From Alkalicoccus halolimnae (lineage in GTDB: Bacteria > Bacillota > Bacilli > Bacillales > Salisediminibacteriaceae), in contig NZ_CP144914.1 in NCBI RefSeq assembly GCF_008014775.2, positions 3,286,001 through 3,350,000 on the forward strand: a stretch of 64,000 nt of DNA, read 5' to 3'. The notes below the pieces were generated by a model. That model had not been told where the DNA came from. It searched no databases and saw only the letters and a program-made list of their open reading frames with translations. This document shows, piece after piece, positions 42,324 through 51,412 of this stretch. Each line of letters starts with the position of its first letter. Within the stretch, counting starts at the first letter, position 1. A program made the translations under genes and the position numbers.

Positions 42324-43493
42324 CTAACGAGCCCCCAAACTAGCGCTGCTTGGGATATTGATAATTCGCCTCTCTAAACTTTCTGCACAAGTGAGGTCCA
42401 TTGCAGGACAACCTTTAAACATCGGCAGATGATTCATTAACGTCCAAACTGGTCTAGCCATAAAGTTACTGTCGTTACTTATTTGTAGAAGCTCATCACG
42501 AATAGCTTCATGATCCTCATCTAAAATCAAGGCGTTTAGCCAGTAATTTGAATAAGTGTTTTCTGTTTCTTCTTTGAATGATATCCCTTCAACTATTTTG
42601 AAAGCAGTTATATATTTTTGAGCTAACTTGCGTTTTCGCTCTAAAAAGTTTGGTACTTTCTCTAACTGAGCACAACCTAGTGCCGCATTTATATTTGGCA
42701 TACGATAGTTGAAACCCACTTGATCATGGAAATATTCCCATTTATGCGGTACTTTAGCAGTAGTCGTAATGTGTTTTGCCCTATCAGCCAAATGATCATC
42801 ATTCGTTAGAATTGCCCCGCCACCCCCTGTGGTCATAATCTTATTTCCATTAAAACTCATGGCCGAAAGTTTTCCAAATGAACCTGTATGTTGACCTTTA
42901 TAATAAGATCCTAAGGATTCAGCTGCATCTTCTATGAGCTCAATATGGTACTGCTGGCAAACTTCAATTAAAGGATCCATGTCAACAGAGTGACCAAATG
43001 TATGCATTGGAATGATAGCTTTAATGCGTCTCCCTGTGTTCTTGTTAAAGCATTCATTATTTTTCACAATAGCTATTTCTGCTAAATAATTTTTTAATTT
43101 GAAAGGGTCGACTCCCAAAGTCTCTTCTTCACTATCTACAAAATGAGGGATAGCTTGACAATAACTAACAGCATTGGCAGTGGCAATAAATGTAAGACTA
43201 GGGATAAGTACTTCGTCGTCTTTCTTTATGCCAATCAGTGTAAGTGACACATGCAAAGCAGCAGTTCCATTAACCACTGCAACTGCTCTTTTTACTCCAG
43301 TGAATTCAGCAAGATCGTTTTCAAAACGATCAACGTACTTACCTACAGAAGATACGAATGTAGAATCAATTGTATCTTTTACATATTCCCATTCATTACC
43401 TTGAAAAGAAGGCTCATGTAGGGGAATGAAGTTACTATCTTCAGATATAACCTTACGGATTGCTGTAATAGTTTCTTGTACCAGTTTACTCAT
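42324..43493 (-). CDS. legC: PLP-dependent sugar 4-aminotransferase (LegC, DegT/DnrJ family)
   Basis: 389 residues. Substrate segment NGTAALHVSLTLIGI near 78, the aspartate that holds the pyridine ring in IEDAAESLG near 195, and the Schiff-base lysine in MSFNGNKIMTTGGGG near 220. The N-terminal extension of about 25 residues and the FIPLHEPSFQGNEWEYV opening are typical of LegC. It adds the C4 amino group after LegB. Overlaps legB by four bases. Confidence 0.9.
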   Translation of the reverse strand: MSKLVQETITAIRKVISEDSNFIPLHEPSFQGNEWEYVKDTIDSTFVSSVGKYVDRFENDLAEFTGVKRAVAVVNGTAALHVSLTLIGIKKDDEVLIPSLTFIATANAVSYCQAIPHFVDSEEETLGVDPFKLKNYLAEIAIVKNNECFNKNTGRRIKAIIPMHTFGHSVDMDPLIEVCQQYHIELIEDAAESLGSYYKGQHTGSFGKLSAMSFNGNKIMTTGGGGAILTNDDHLADRAKHITTTAKVPHKWEYFHDQVGFNYRMPNINAALGCAQLEKVPNFLERKRKLAQKYITAFKIVEGISFKEETENTYSNYWLNALILDEDHEAIRDELLQISNDSNFMARPVWTLMNHLPMFKGCPAMDLTCAESLERRIINIPSSASLGAR

Positions 43494-44497
43494 ATGTTAT
43501 ACACATCGGCTTTGTATTGTTTAAGGTTTTCCGGGTCAGCAAACCACTCTGCTGTTTCTCGGATTCCTTTTTTGAATCCTTCTCTATTTCCGTAATTAGG
43601 CACCCAGTTCAGTATTTTTTTTGCTTTTTGGTTATCTGCCCATAAACGTTCTACTTCGCTTTTACTAGGTCTCAATCTTTCTTCATCTGTGATTATGTTG
43701 ATTTCTTTATTCATTGCTTCCCCAATCAATTCTGCAGTTTCCTTAATAGAAATTTCGTAATTACTTCCAATATTAATTACTTCTCCAACAGACTTTTCAG
43801 ATTCTCCAATTGCTATGAAGCCATCTACAGTATCTTTCACGTAATTAAAGTCTCTTGTCGGGTAAAGAGCTCCCAATTTAATATCTTTTTTATTACTTGC
43901 AAGCTGGCTAATAATTGTAGGAATGACTGCCCTTGCAGACTGTCTAGGCCCATATGTATTAAAAGGTCTGATAGTTGCAATGGGGGTATCGAATGACAAG
44001 TAATAAGACATCGCTATTTGATCAGCCCCAATTTTCGATGCTGAATAAGGCGACTGTCCTTGAAGTGGATGCCCTTCATCAATAGGAACATATTGAGCCG
44101 TACCATATACTTCGCTCGTTGATGTGTGAACAACTTTGGAAACTCCTAATTCTCTTGCAGCTTGAACAACGTTTAACGTTCCATTGATATTAGTATCTAC
44201 ATACGTCGCAGGTGAGTGATAGGAATAAGGAATAGCAATTAGAGCTGCCAGATGGTATACGGTATCGCAACCTTTCATAGCTTCTTTTACACCAAAAGGA
44301 TCTCGAACATCACCAGAAAAAACTTCTATTTTGTCAATAATATCTTCAGGGGCATTATCTAACCAGCCCCAAGAGTTAAAGGAATTATAATAAACAAAAG
44401 CTTTTACATCATATCCTTGTCGAACCAATTCCTCAGTTAAATGAGAGCCTATAAAACCATCAGCTCCAGTTACTAAAATTTTCTTAATCATATTCAT
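43490..44497 (-). CDS. legB: NAD-dependent sugar-nucleotide 4,6-dehydratase (LegB)
   Basis: 335 residues from ATG 44497; GGAGGT lies 4-10 bases before two closely spaced ATGs, and the upstream ATG at 44509 overlaps the ribosome site itself and is unlikely. Rossmann motif TGADGFIGSHLTEEL, then the SDR triad Ser (HTSTSEVYG near 125) and Y-x-x-x-K in SPYSASKIGADQIA near 150. It is close to LegB, which makes the 4-keto-6-deoxy intermediate from GDP-GlcNAc. First gene of the seven-gene pathway. The 183-base gap upstream is AT-rich with a TATAAT at about 44552-44557 but no -35 at a normal distance. Confidence 0.88.
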   Translation of the reverse strand: MNMIKKILVTGADGFIGSHLTEELVRQGYDVKAFVYYNSFNSWGWLDNAPEDIIDKIEVFSGDVRDPFGVKEAMKGCDTVYHLAALIAIPYSYHSPATYVDTNINGTLNVVQAARELGVSKVVHTSTSEVYGTAQYVPIDEGHPLQGQSPYSASKIGADQIAMSYYLSFDTPIATIRPFNTYGPRQSARAVIPTIISQLASNKKDIKLGALYPTRDFNYVKDTVDGFIAIGESEKSVGEVINIGSNYEISIKETAELIGEAMNKEINIITDEERLRPSKSEVERLWADNQKAKKILNWVPNYGNREGFKKGIRETAEWFADPENLKQYKADVYNI

Positions 44498-44680
44498 TCC
44501 AACCTCCATTTTTTTGTAATTACCTTATGCAACAGTATAATTTAATTAGTACCATTATAATTACTGGTATTTTTTGATTATTCAATACCATTCTTTAAAC
44601 TATATAGTTAACTTTGAATATAAATCTAGTTTTTTTAGCAATGGTATATAGTTTTATTCAATAATTACCAAGATTTGAAT

Positions 44681-45832
44681 TCACTTAGTAATTTCTTTAA
44701 TGTGGTCATGAATTTCACACCACATCGAGGCATAAAATAACCTTTTTTGAGGATGCACAATATATAATTTCTCATATTGCAGATACAATTTTTCATTAAT
44801 TTCTAACAATTGTTCTTGGCTCTTAAAATTACTTTTCATTTCATTTAATATGATTGGTTTTTTTCCTAATAGAGAAGCCATAGATGATACAGTGTCCATC
44901 ATCTTTTTATTATCTATAATCTCTTTAGTTGCTATAAATAAAGCAGGTTTACGAAAAAGAACAGCATAATTAATAGCGGTACTGTAATGTGATAAGACAA
45001 ACTCACTATTCTTAACAAGTTCAACAGTTTCATCGAAATAGATATTTCGACCACCAAAGTTACTAGACATATTCTTAGATCGAGGATGACCGGCAATTAC
45101 TACTTTTATGTTTAAATTCTCTTCCAAATAATCAAAAAAACTATTTACTTCTTCATAATAATTTTCGCTGCTTATAGCGGATCCATTCAATATTAAGTCT
45201 CGATGCCCTGGTAAATTTTGATCTAAAAAAACTGCATATTTACTACTTTTAAACCTTATATTTGGTCTAGTGTCCGAACTCGAATGTAAATATTTTTCAA
45301 AATCATAAGAATGTAAAAATAAAACAGATGTTTTATTTTTATCGATTATATCAATATATTTATGTTGTGTTGCCCCTCCAACAGCAATAAAGTTTGCTGG
45401 AGAAACATAAGTTTTGAATAGTATTTTTTTAACTATTTTCTTCGCTTTTATTTTAAGAGCGGTATTTTCTAAATTTTTCTGAGGTACATAGTTATTACTT
45501 ATATAAAAATAAGGTATTTTCTTTTTACTTATTAATCTATAAAATTGTATGGTTTTAAAAGTGAATGGAAAGCTACTCGAGCAGCATATAATACTTTCTT
45601 TATTCAATTTTTCGATATATTCAATAAGTTCATGTTTTTTTTCGATATTGATATACCTAAAAATTTTAGCGTGATTAGAAATATCTTTTTTATAATTTAT
45701 CGGATTCATTATTGCACTTACATCTAAAATTTCAACATTTAAACCTTGATTATAAAAACTATACAGTCCATATTTCTCATAATCAATCACTGACAATTTT
45801 TTACCTGTAATCAATATAATTTTATTTATCAT
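44681..45832 (-). CDS. Putative glycosyltransferase (GT-B, CMP-sugar-like features)
   Basis: 383 residues, no signal or membrane segment, AT-rich. No family can be named with certainty. The C-terminal half has VVIAGHPRSKN near 250, an HP motif, and FVLSHYSTAINYAVLFRKP near 290, the Ser/Thr-containing loop; this pair is seen in sialyl/polysialyltransferases (GT38/GT52) and in CDP-glycerol transferases. The N-terminal half shows alternating strands and helices with SSSFPFTFKTIQFY. Next to legB, it is the best candidate in the window for transferring legionaminic acid. Ribosome site AGGAG. Confidence 0.6.
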   Translation of the reverse strand: MINKIILITGKKLSVIDYEKYGLYSFYNQGLNVEILDVSAIMNPINYKKDISNHAKIFRYINIEKKHELIEYIEKLNKESIICCSSSFPFTFKTIQFYRLISKKKIPYFYISNNYVPQKNLENTALKIKAKKIVKKILFKTYVSPANFIAVGGATQHKYIDIIDKNKTSVLFLHSYDFEKYLHSSSDTRPNIRFKSSKYAVFLDQNLPGHRDLILNGSAISSENYYEEVNSFFDYLEENLNIKVVIAGHPRSKNMSSNFGGRNIYFDETVELVKNSEFVLSHYSTAINYAVLFRKPALFIATKEIIDNKKMMDTVSSMASLLGKKPIILNEMKSNFKSQEQLLEINEKLYLQYEKLYIVHPQKRLFYASMWCEIHDHIKEITK

Positions 45833-46040
45833 TTATAGCTCCTATTCATTTAATTTAATTCCAAATTTAAGTTTCTTTACTTTAATAAGTAAGTAACCCT
45901 AACTTGAACTAGAAAATTTATAAAATTTTATGTCTATAGGCAAATGATAATTTATGTAAGAATGAAAAATGCTTAATTGTTAGTCCCTTTAAATTAAACC
46001 CTTAATATACATCCACTAAATATTTATACTGTGTTACCTT

Positions 46041-47258
46041 CTACTTTTTTATAGGAATTTTATCTAAATTTTTAATTATCACAAAAATTAATAACCCTAT
46101 CCACCAATACTTATAATATAAAATATCGTTGCCAATACCTAAAAATGTGAATATGAATGCAAACCAAATTAGAGGAAATTTCATTTCATTATTTTGAAAG
46201 GCACTTTTCATAATTAATAAAATTAAAGTCCCCCACAATAATAAACCTAAAACTCCATATTCTACTAGTATACTTATATAAATATTATGCGGAGAATTTT
46301 CTATACCATAATATTTTGTATAAATATCACTTGATGAGTTAACTCCTCCTCCAACGGCTGCTGTAGAAGCTAAAATATCTGTATATCTTTCCCATATAAT
46401 TGTTCTACCTGCTGTGGCATCATCGCGATCTCCGGATACTAGCTCTGAAATTTCTGCAATTCTGTTTAGCCTTTCAGAAGCTCCTGTTTCTACTATAACA
46501 ACTGATATTCCCCACCCAATTATAGATATTATAGAAGTAGTGATTAATAGTTTTTTTATATGCATAGAGTTCAGCCGTTTAAAGTTAATTGTTCTATTCA
46601 CTGTAATCTCTGTTATAAAATAAATAATTATTGTTATTATTAAAGAAACACTTAATGCCAAAATAGAGGTTCTTCCTTGGGTTAGAATTAATATAAATAT
46701 CATAGTGCCCGCGGAAAGTACAGCTGTGATTTTACCTGGGGTTTTCGATTTATTATATACCACATAACAAGCTACAATTGCCCAAGTTAAAAAAGCAGCG
46801 TACCAAGAAGGGTTTAATCCTCCTATAATAGTAAACCGATCAATTAATAATCCATTTCTGATTATTGAGTATATACCTATAGTTAATGCACCAAAAATAT
46901 AATACCATAGTAAATAAATAACATATATATTACGTGAATTTATCAAGGTATAAATATGTATAATTGTTAAAAAGTAGCTCCAAATTGTAATGACTTCAAT
47001 TAATCCTCCATTTATATCCGTAGTCCATATAAGAGTAAAAGTTGCATATATCAGTAAAATAAAAAGAGGAATTAAAAACTTCGGTGCTTTAAGCTTTGGA
47101 GAAGAGTCACTACAAATAAGTACGAAATGAATTAGAATTGATAAACCGAGAAATAAGAATGAGGGAGAAATCGGGAAATTTAATTCCAATAAGAAAAAAC
47201 CATCCCATGGTATTAAAAACAGGTAAACTCCTATTAAAACTGTTAGAATTCTTTTCAT
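46041..47258 (-). CDS. O-antigen polymerase/ligase-like membrane protein (Wzy/Wzy_C)
   Basis: 405 residues with 10-12 membrane helices. The long outside loop near residues 260-330 contains SERLNRIAEISELVSGDRDD and GRTIIWERYTDIL followed by ENSPHNIYISILVEYGVLG; the H-N near 317 is the hallmark of the Wzy_C/O-antigen ligase family. It polymerises repeat units or attaches them to an acceptor. Very AT-rich. Ribosome site AAAGGGG. Second polymerase in the window beside the one at 31257. Confidence 0.88.
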   Translation of the reverse strand: MKRILTVLIGVYLFLIPWDGFFLLELNFPISPSFLFLGLSILIHFVLICSDSSPKLKAPKFLIPLFILLIYATFTLIWTTDINGGLIEVITIWSYFLTIIHIYTLINSRNIYVIYLLWYYIFGALTIGIYSIIRNGLLIDRFTIIGGLNPSWYAAFLTWAIVACYVVYNKSKTPGKITAVLSAGTMIFILILTQGRTSILALSVSLIITIIIYFITEITVNRTINFKRLNSMHIKKLLITTSIISIIGWGISVVIVETGASERLNRIAEISELVSGDRDDATAGRTIIWERYTDILASTAAVGGGVNSSSDIYTKYYGIENSPHNIYISILVEYGVLGLLLWGTLILLIMKSAFQNNEMKFPLIWFAFIFTFLGIGNDILYYKYWWIGLLIFVIIKNLDKIPIKK

Positions 47259-47348
47259 TATTTTACCCCTTTGTTATTTCCAACCATATATAGAAATTCT
47301 CTTATTTGCTGCCAGAATTTTTTACAATTGATTAATTTAACTTTTTGA

Positions 47349-48422
47349 TCACCTGTTTTTTAGAAATGATGTGAATGACTTTACGCTGTTCTCAACAGTA
47401 TATTCTTTTTTTATTAAATCAGATAATTGTTTTCCTTTACTAACAATAGTAGAAGGGGAACTTTTAAAGAAATTAATTGTCTTATCTACTTCTTTATCAT
47501 TTCCCCAGTCAATAAAAAATTGTTCAGTTTTTTCTGCAATAACATATTCCGGTGCATGGCTACTTTGATTGTCAATAATTATTGGCCTACCATATTGTCC
47601 AGCCGTAACTACTAACAAACCTACATGTCCAGGATTTGCAACAATATGCGACCACTTAAAATGATGCTCTAATTCTTCCCCAGTTTTCGCTCCATAGATA
47701 GATACTCTATTTAGGAGGTTGTTTTCTCTTACTTTTTTTTGCAATGTTTCCATTCCAGGCCCTATCAACCTTAGATTGACATCCTCTCTTCGTTTAGCTA
47801 AATAAATCAATCTTTCTATTTTCTTTCTCTTCTGATATCTACCGACAAATAAAATGTTAATCATCTTATTATTGATATTTTTCAAAGGTAAAATTTTTAT
47901 ATCTTCTAACTTTACCGACGTATTATTAAAAGATTGGATATCAACATTAATTCCATCTTTTTTAAGCTTTTCTACATATTCTGTAGTATATGTTAATACT
48001 CCATCACTGCTATTAAGAAATACTTTCCTTAGAAATTTAACTAAAAAATTAGTGTTATTTCCGTAAATATGCCCTACCCATATCCAATTTGTTTTTCTTG
48101 AAAATAATTTATACCATAAAAATATAATCAACCTATGGGGATATCTCAAACTATAAAATGCAAATATAGTGTCCCATTGATTTTTTGATGCCAAGTTAAT
48201 TTCTTTAGGTACAATACTTATTTTAAAAAATTTTTCAACAATTTTAATTGATTTTGTATTTATTAATTTATATGAATTGTTTTGATTTTCTTTTAAAGAA
48301 ATAAGATTTAACTTTTCAAGGTCTAAACTGGTGACAGTTAAACTACAATCTTTAGAAAGTTGTTTTATTAATTCTTCTCTATAATGAGGTATGAAAGCAC
48401 TTAAAAATAATACTTTATTCAC
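47349..48422 (-). CDS. Glycosyltransferase family 4
   Basis: 357 residues from a GTG start with a weak GGTGA site. GT-B layout; donor site FVGRYQKRKKIERLIYLAKR near 190 and LLVVTAGQYGRPIIID near 275, where the usual first Glu of the E-x7-E motif is replaced by Val/Thr-rich sequence. AT-rich, between the polymerase and another transferase. Retaining sugar transfer is inferred from family. Confidence 0.82.
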   Translation of the reverse strand: MNKVLFLSAFIPHYREELIKQLSKDCSLTVTSLDLEKLNLISLKENQNNSYKLINTKSIKIVEKFFKISIVPKEINLASKNQWDTIFAFYSLRYPHRLIIFLWYKLFSRKTNWIWVGHIYGNNTNFLVKFLRKVFLNSSDGVLTYTTEYVEKLKKDGINVDIQSFNNTSVKLEDIKILPLKNINNKMINILFVGRYQKRKKIERLIYLAKRREDVNLRLIGPGMETLQKKVRENNLLNRVSIYGAKTGEELEHHFKWSHIVANPGHVGLLVVTAGQYGRPIIIDNQSSHAPEYVIAEKTEQFFIDWGNDKEVDKTINFFKSSPSTIVSKGKQLSDLIKKEYTVENSVKSFTSFLKNR

Positions 48423-48563
48423 CGTGAAATCACCAACTTTTTTAATTTCAATATTTATTCACCCATTAGATTCTGCAACCAATCAAATTTTAAATGTAGT
48501 AGGTATAAAATTTTCCTTATATGAATTGACTAACTAAATAAAAAGTATATTACATATGAATTC

Positions 48564-49712
48564 TTATACTAATGTTTCTATCCATTTTAATATGTTGTCC
48601 GCTCTCTCTTTTATGTCAAACTTTTTGCTATGCAAAAGTGCATTATTTGACATTCTTTCTCTCAGTTTTCGATTTTCATGTAAAGTTAAAACGGCATCTC
48701 TTATTTGTGAAGAATCATTAGAGTTAATTCGAATTGATACATCTTCATTTAATATATCATTATTAAAACTTTCTTCAGAAGATATTATTGGCAAACCACA
48801 AGCCATTGCTTCAATAATTGAATTACAGCAACCTTCAGCTAAAGTGGGTAGTACAAATACATCTGTTGCAGACAGAACCTCTGCAATTTCAGCATGATCA
48901 ACTATCCCTTTAAAAAGTACATTTTCTCCTTCTAATTCTAATGGCCCTTGACCAATAAATACAATTCCTATTTCTTTATTATCTTGTAGGGCATCTAATA
49001 TTCTATTAGGCCCCTTCCTATTAATAAAGTGACCTACAAAAGAGATAATTGTTTTATTAGGGGGTAAATTATACTTTTTCCTCATTTCATTTTTATTATG
49101 TGGTTTAAATTTTGTGGAATCAATACCATTTGGAAACGTCTTAATATTATTAAGAGGGATCTGTAACTTTTCATTGCAAAACCTTTTATTACTTTCTGAT
49201 ACTGAAATAATACCTTTTACATTTTGAAAATCCTCAATTGCCTCATTTATTCCAACACTTTTTTTTAGTGTACTAAAGTTTGATTCTCCCGTCGCTATGA
49301 AAGCGGGCACCTCCAATTTCTCCCCTATCTCTACTCCAATATAACCACTAGGATATAAAAAATGTGAATATACAATTGTCGGCTTTTCATCCAAAAGACT
49401 CAAACCTCGAAACACCGCTTTTCTATAAGAACTTCTTGTAAAACTATTTGTATCTATATTGAACAATTTTTTATTAGAGAATGAGACATATTTGGGAGAT
49501 ATAACTGTTATTGGATTATTATTAACATAGTAATCCTTAAACACCCTTGGCTCATATAATGCTTTTTTATAATTCAGTACTGAAATAGGACTTATAACTG
49601 TACATTTTATTCCATTTTCAGAAAAAGCGCGGATTATTTCCTGGACAAAGGTTCCTCTGTGAGGAGTTAATTTTGATGGGTATACAGAGGTGATAATAAG
49701 AAAATGGTTCAT
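48564..49712 (-). CDS. Glycosyltransferase family 4
   Basis: About 382 residues from ATG 49712, with AAAGGCGGT upstream; the longer frame (49784) adds 24 residues with no ribosome site. N-terminal ITSVYPSKLTPHRGTFVQEI is typical of GT4. Donor site SFVGHFINRKGPNRILDAL near 205, and E-x7-E in EGCCNSIIEAMACGLPIIS near 300. Retaining transferase on the cytoplasmic side. Confidence 0.9.
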   Translation of the reverse strand: MNHFLIITSVYPSKLTPHRGTFVQEIIRAFSENGIKCTVISPISVLNYKKALYEPRVFKDYYVNNNPITVISPKYVSFSNKKLFNIDTNSFTRSSYRKAVFRGLSLLDEKPTIVYSHFLYPSGYIGVEIGEKLEVPAFIATGESNFSTLKKSVGINEAIEDFQNVKGIISVSESNKRFCNEKLQIPLNNIKTFPNGIDSTKFKPHNKNEMRKKYNLPPNKTIISFVGHFINRKGPNRILDALQDNKEIGIVFIGQGPLELEGENVLFKGIVDHAEIAEVLSATDVFVLPTLAEGCCNSIIEAMACGLPIISSEESFNNDILNEDVSIRINSNDSSQIRDAVLTLHENRKLRERMSNNALLHSKKFDIKERADNILKWIETLV

Positions 49713-49931
49713 TCTTAACCGCCTTTCGAATATTAATACACTGTTTTGATATATGATTAATGACACCACTTTAATTGAAATCATAAGCCATTTTAAAATA
49801 AAAATTAATTACTTAACTTCTGCAAATCTATTTTCGAATAGCTTTATATTAGATCTATAAATTAACAGTATTTTTTATACTTATAATAGTTATTCTATTA
49901 TAATACATTTAATAATTAGAGTTTAATCAAA

Positions 49932-51182
49932 TTAATAATTTTTCATGATTTCTGATTTCTCTATGAATAATGACTTTAGCCTTGTTTTAATTTTAACCTC
50001 TTCTTTTTCTATAGTGTCCATAATTTTAATTTTATGTGTAGATATATTATCAAGTACTTCACTACTTTCTTCTATTAAATCCGTAGCTTTATCCTCAACC
50101 AATTTATAAGGAAGTTCAAATTTTTCCATTAGTCCAGGATTCTTAAAACCCCATTGCTTTTCAAAATAACCAATAGAAGGTGTGTTTGTTGATAATGCAA
50201 GTATTATAGAGTGAAGTCGCATGCCAATTAAAAGATTGCAATTTCTGTAAATTTCTCTTAAAACAAGTGTATCATATTCTTCTATGAAAGTTATTCTCCC
50301 CGTGCTTTTATACTCATTATAGATTTGCTGAGTAACATTTATATCCTTCCTTGTTTGGACAATTAAAATCACTTCATAATTACTTTTACTTATATAATGC
50401 TCTAACGTTTTTCTAATTACATCTAATATCTCATTTTTTTTACTTGTACTAAGTTCTCCTAAATCGCCTACAACTTGGGTTCTCAATGTAAAAGCAATTT
50501 TAGAGGATGTCTTATTAAAGGTATCATTATATTTTTTTTGAAACTCTTGTTTTGCTTTATCATTATCTTTTATAAAAAAAGCTAGATCTATAGACTCTTC
50601 TATTTTTGATTCAGGAAACATTTCACTTAAATATTGGTAGCTCTTATCTTCTCTAGTAAAAATTTGCTTTGCCTCATTTAAATTACTACTTAAAAGTTTT
50701 TTTCCTCTTTTATTAATTACAGAAGCAGAGTGAGGCAACATTATATATGGGACTTTTTTTTCATAAGCTTTTTTTAAAGGGTACATCAATGCTCTGAGCC
50801 TTGCATAATCTATTAAAGATTCCGACCTAAGCAAGTTACCTCCATTAAAAATAATAAAGTCTGAGGAAGTTAGTAATTGGATAAATTTCTGATCTTCATT
50901 TAGACCAACAGTTTTTATATAGCCATTAAAATGATTCGAGATAGACTTAAGTTTGCCTTCATCTCTATTATATTTAAAAGGTCCTCCAAACAATTGAACA
51001 GTGGGATAATATTCATTAATATAATGTTTGCTTTTTTGATACTCTATATCAGTTTCATCAGATTTAGAGAAAGCCTTTATTCGAACACCTAAATCTAGTA
51101 GTAGATCAAAGGCGCCTAAGTTAATTGCCATATCTCCACTATTTTTTAATCCATATGTGTATATTAACGACACAGTCTTCAT
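49932..51182 (-). CDS. Polysaccharide pyruvyl transferase family protein
   Basis: About 416 residues. The opening SLIYTYGLKNSGDMAINLGA, the SDFIIFNGGNLLRSES segment near 110 and the late GMRLHSIILALSTNTPSIGY near 325 are the three conserved blocks of the CsaB/WcaK pyruvyl transferase family. It would add a pyruvate ketal from PEP to a sugar of the repeat unit, giving negative charge. AGGAG is nine bases before ATG 51182. AT-rich like its neighbours; the 227-base gap upstream holds no gene. Confidence 0.9.
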   Translation of the reverse strand: MKTVSLIYTYGLKNSGDMAINLGAFDLLLDLGVRIKAFSKSDETDIEYQKSKHYINEYYPTVQLFGGPFKYNRDEGKLKSISNHFNGYIKTVGLNEDQKFIQLLTSSDFIIFNGGNLLRSESLIDYARLRALMYPLKKAYEKKVPYIMLPHSASVINKRGKKLLSSNLNEAKQIFTREDKSYQYLSEMFPESKIEESIDLAFFIKDNDKAKQEFQKKYNDTFNKTSSKIAFTLRTQVVGDLGELSTSKKNEILDVIRKTLEHYISKSNYEVILIVQTRKDINVTQQIYNEYKSTGRITFIEEYDTLVLREIYRNCNLLIGMRLHSIILALSTNTPSIGYFEKQWGFKNPGLMEKFELPYKLVEDKATDLIEESSEVLDNISTHKIKIMDTIEKEEVKIKTRLKSLFIEKSEIMKNY

Positions 51183-51412
51183 CAATTTATGCTCCTAATT
51201 ACTAATTTTTTAACTACTATTGCTTTGTATCGTATTTTTCTATTAAATATCTATATGATTATATTTATTAATTTTAAAGGGATTTACACTAGTCAATTAA
51301 CAATAAAAAACTATTTATATATTTTACTTATTAGAGTACACATTTTAATTGCTTCTAGTTTCGCCCTGAAAATTAATATTACTTTTTCTTTAATTTAATA
51401 AACTATATAATT

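Noticed and set aside
44521..44600. Promoter for legB
   Set aside because: A perfect TATAAT exists near 44552, but the only TTGAAT lies 20 bases away, so I did not list it.
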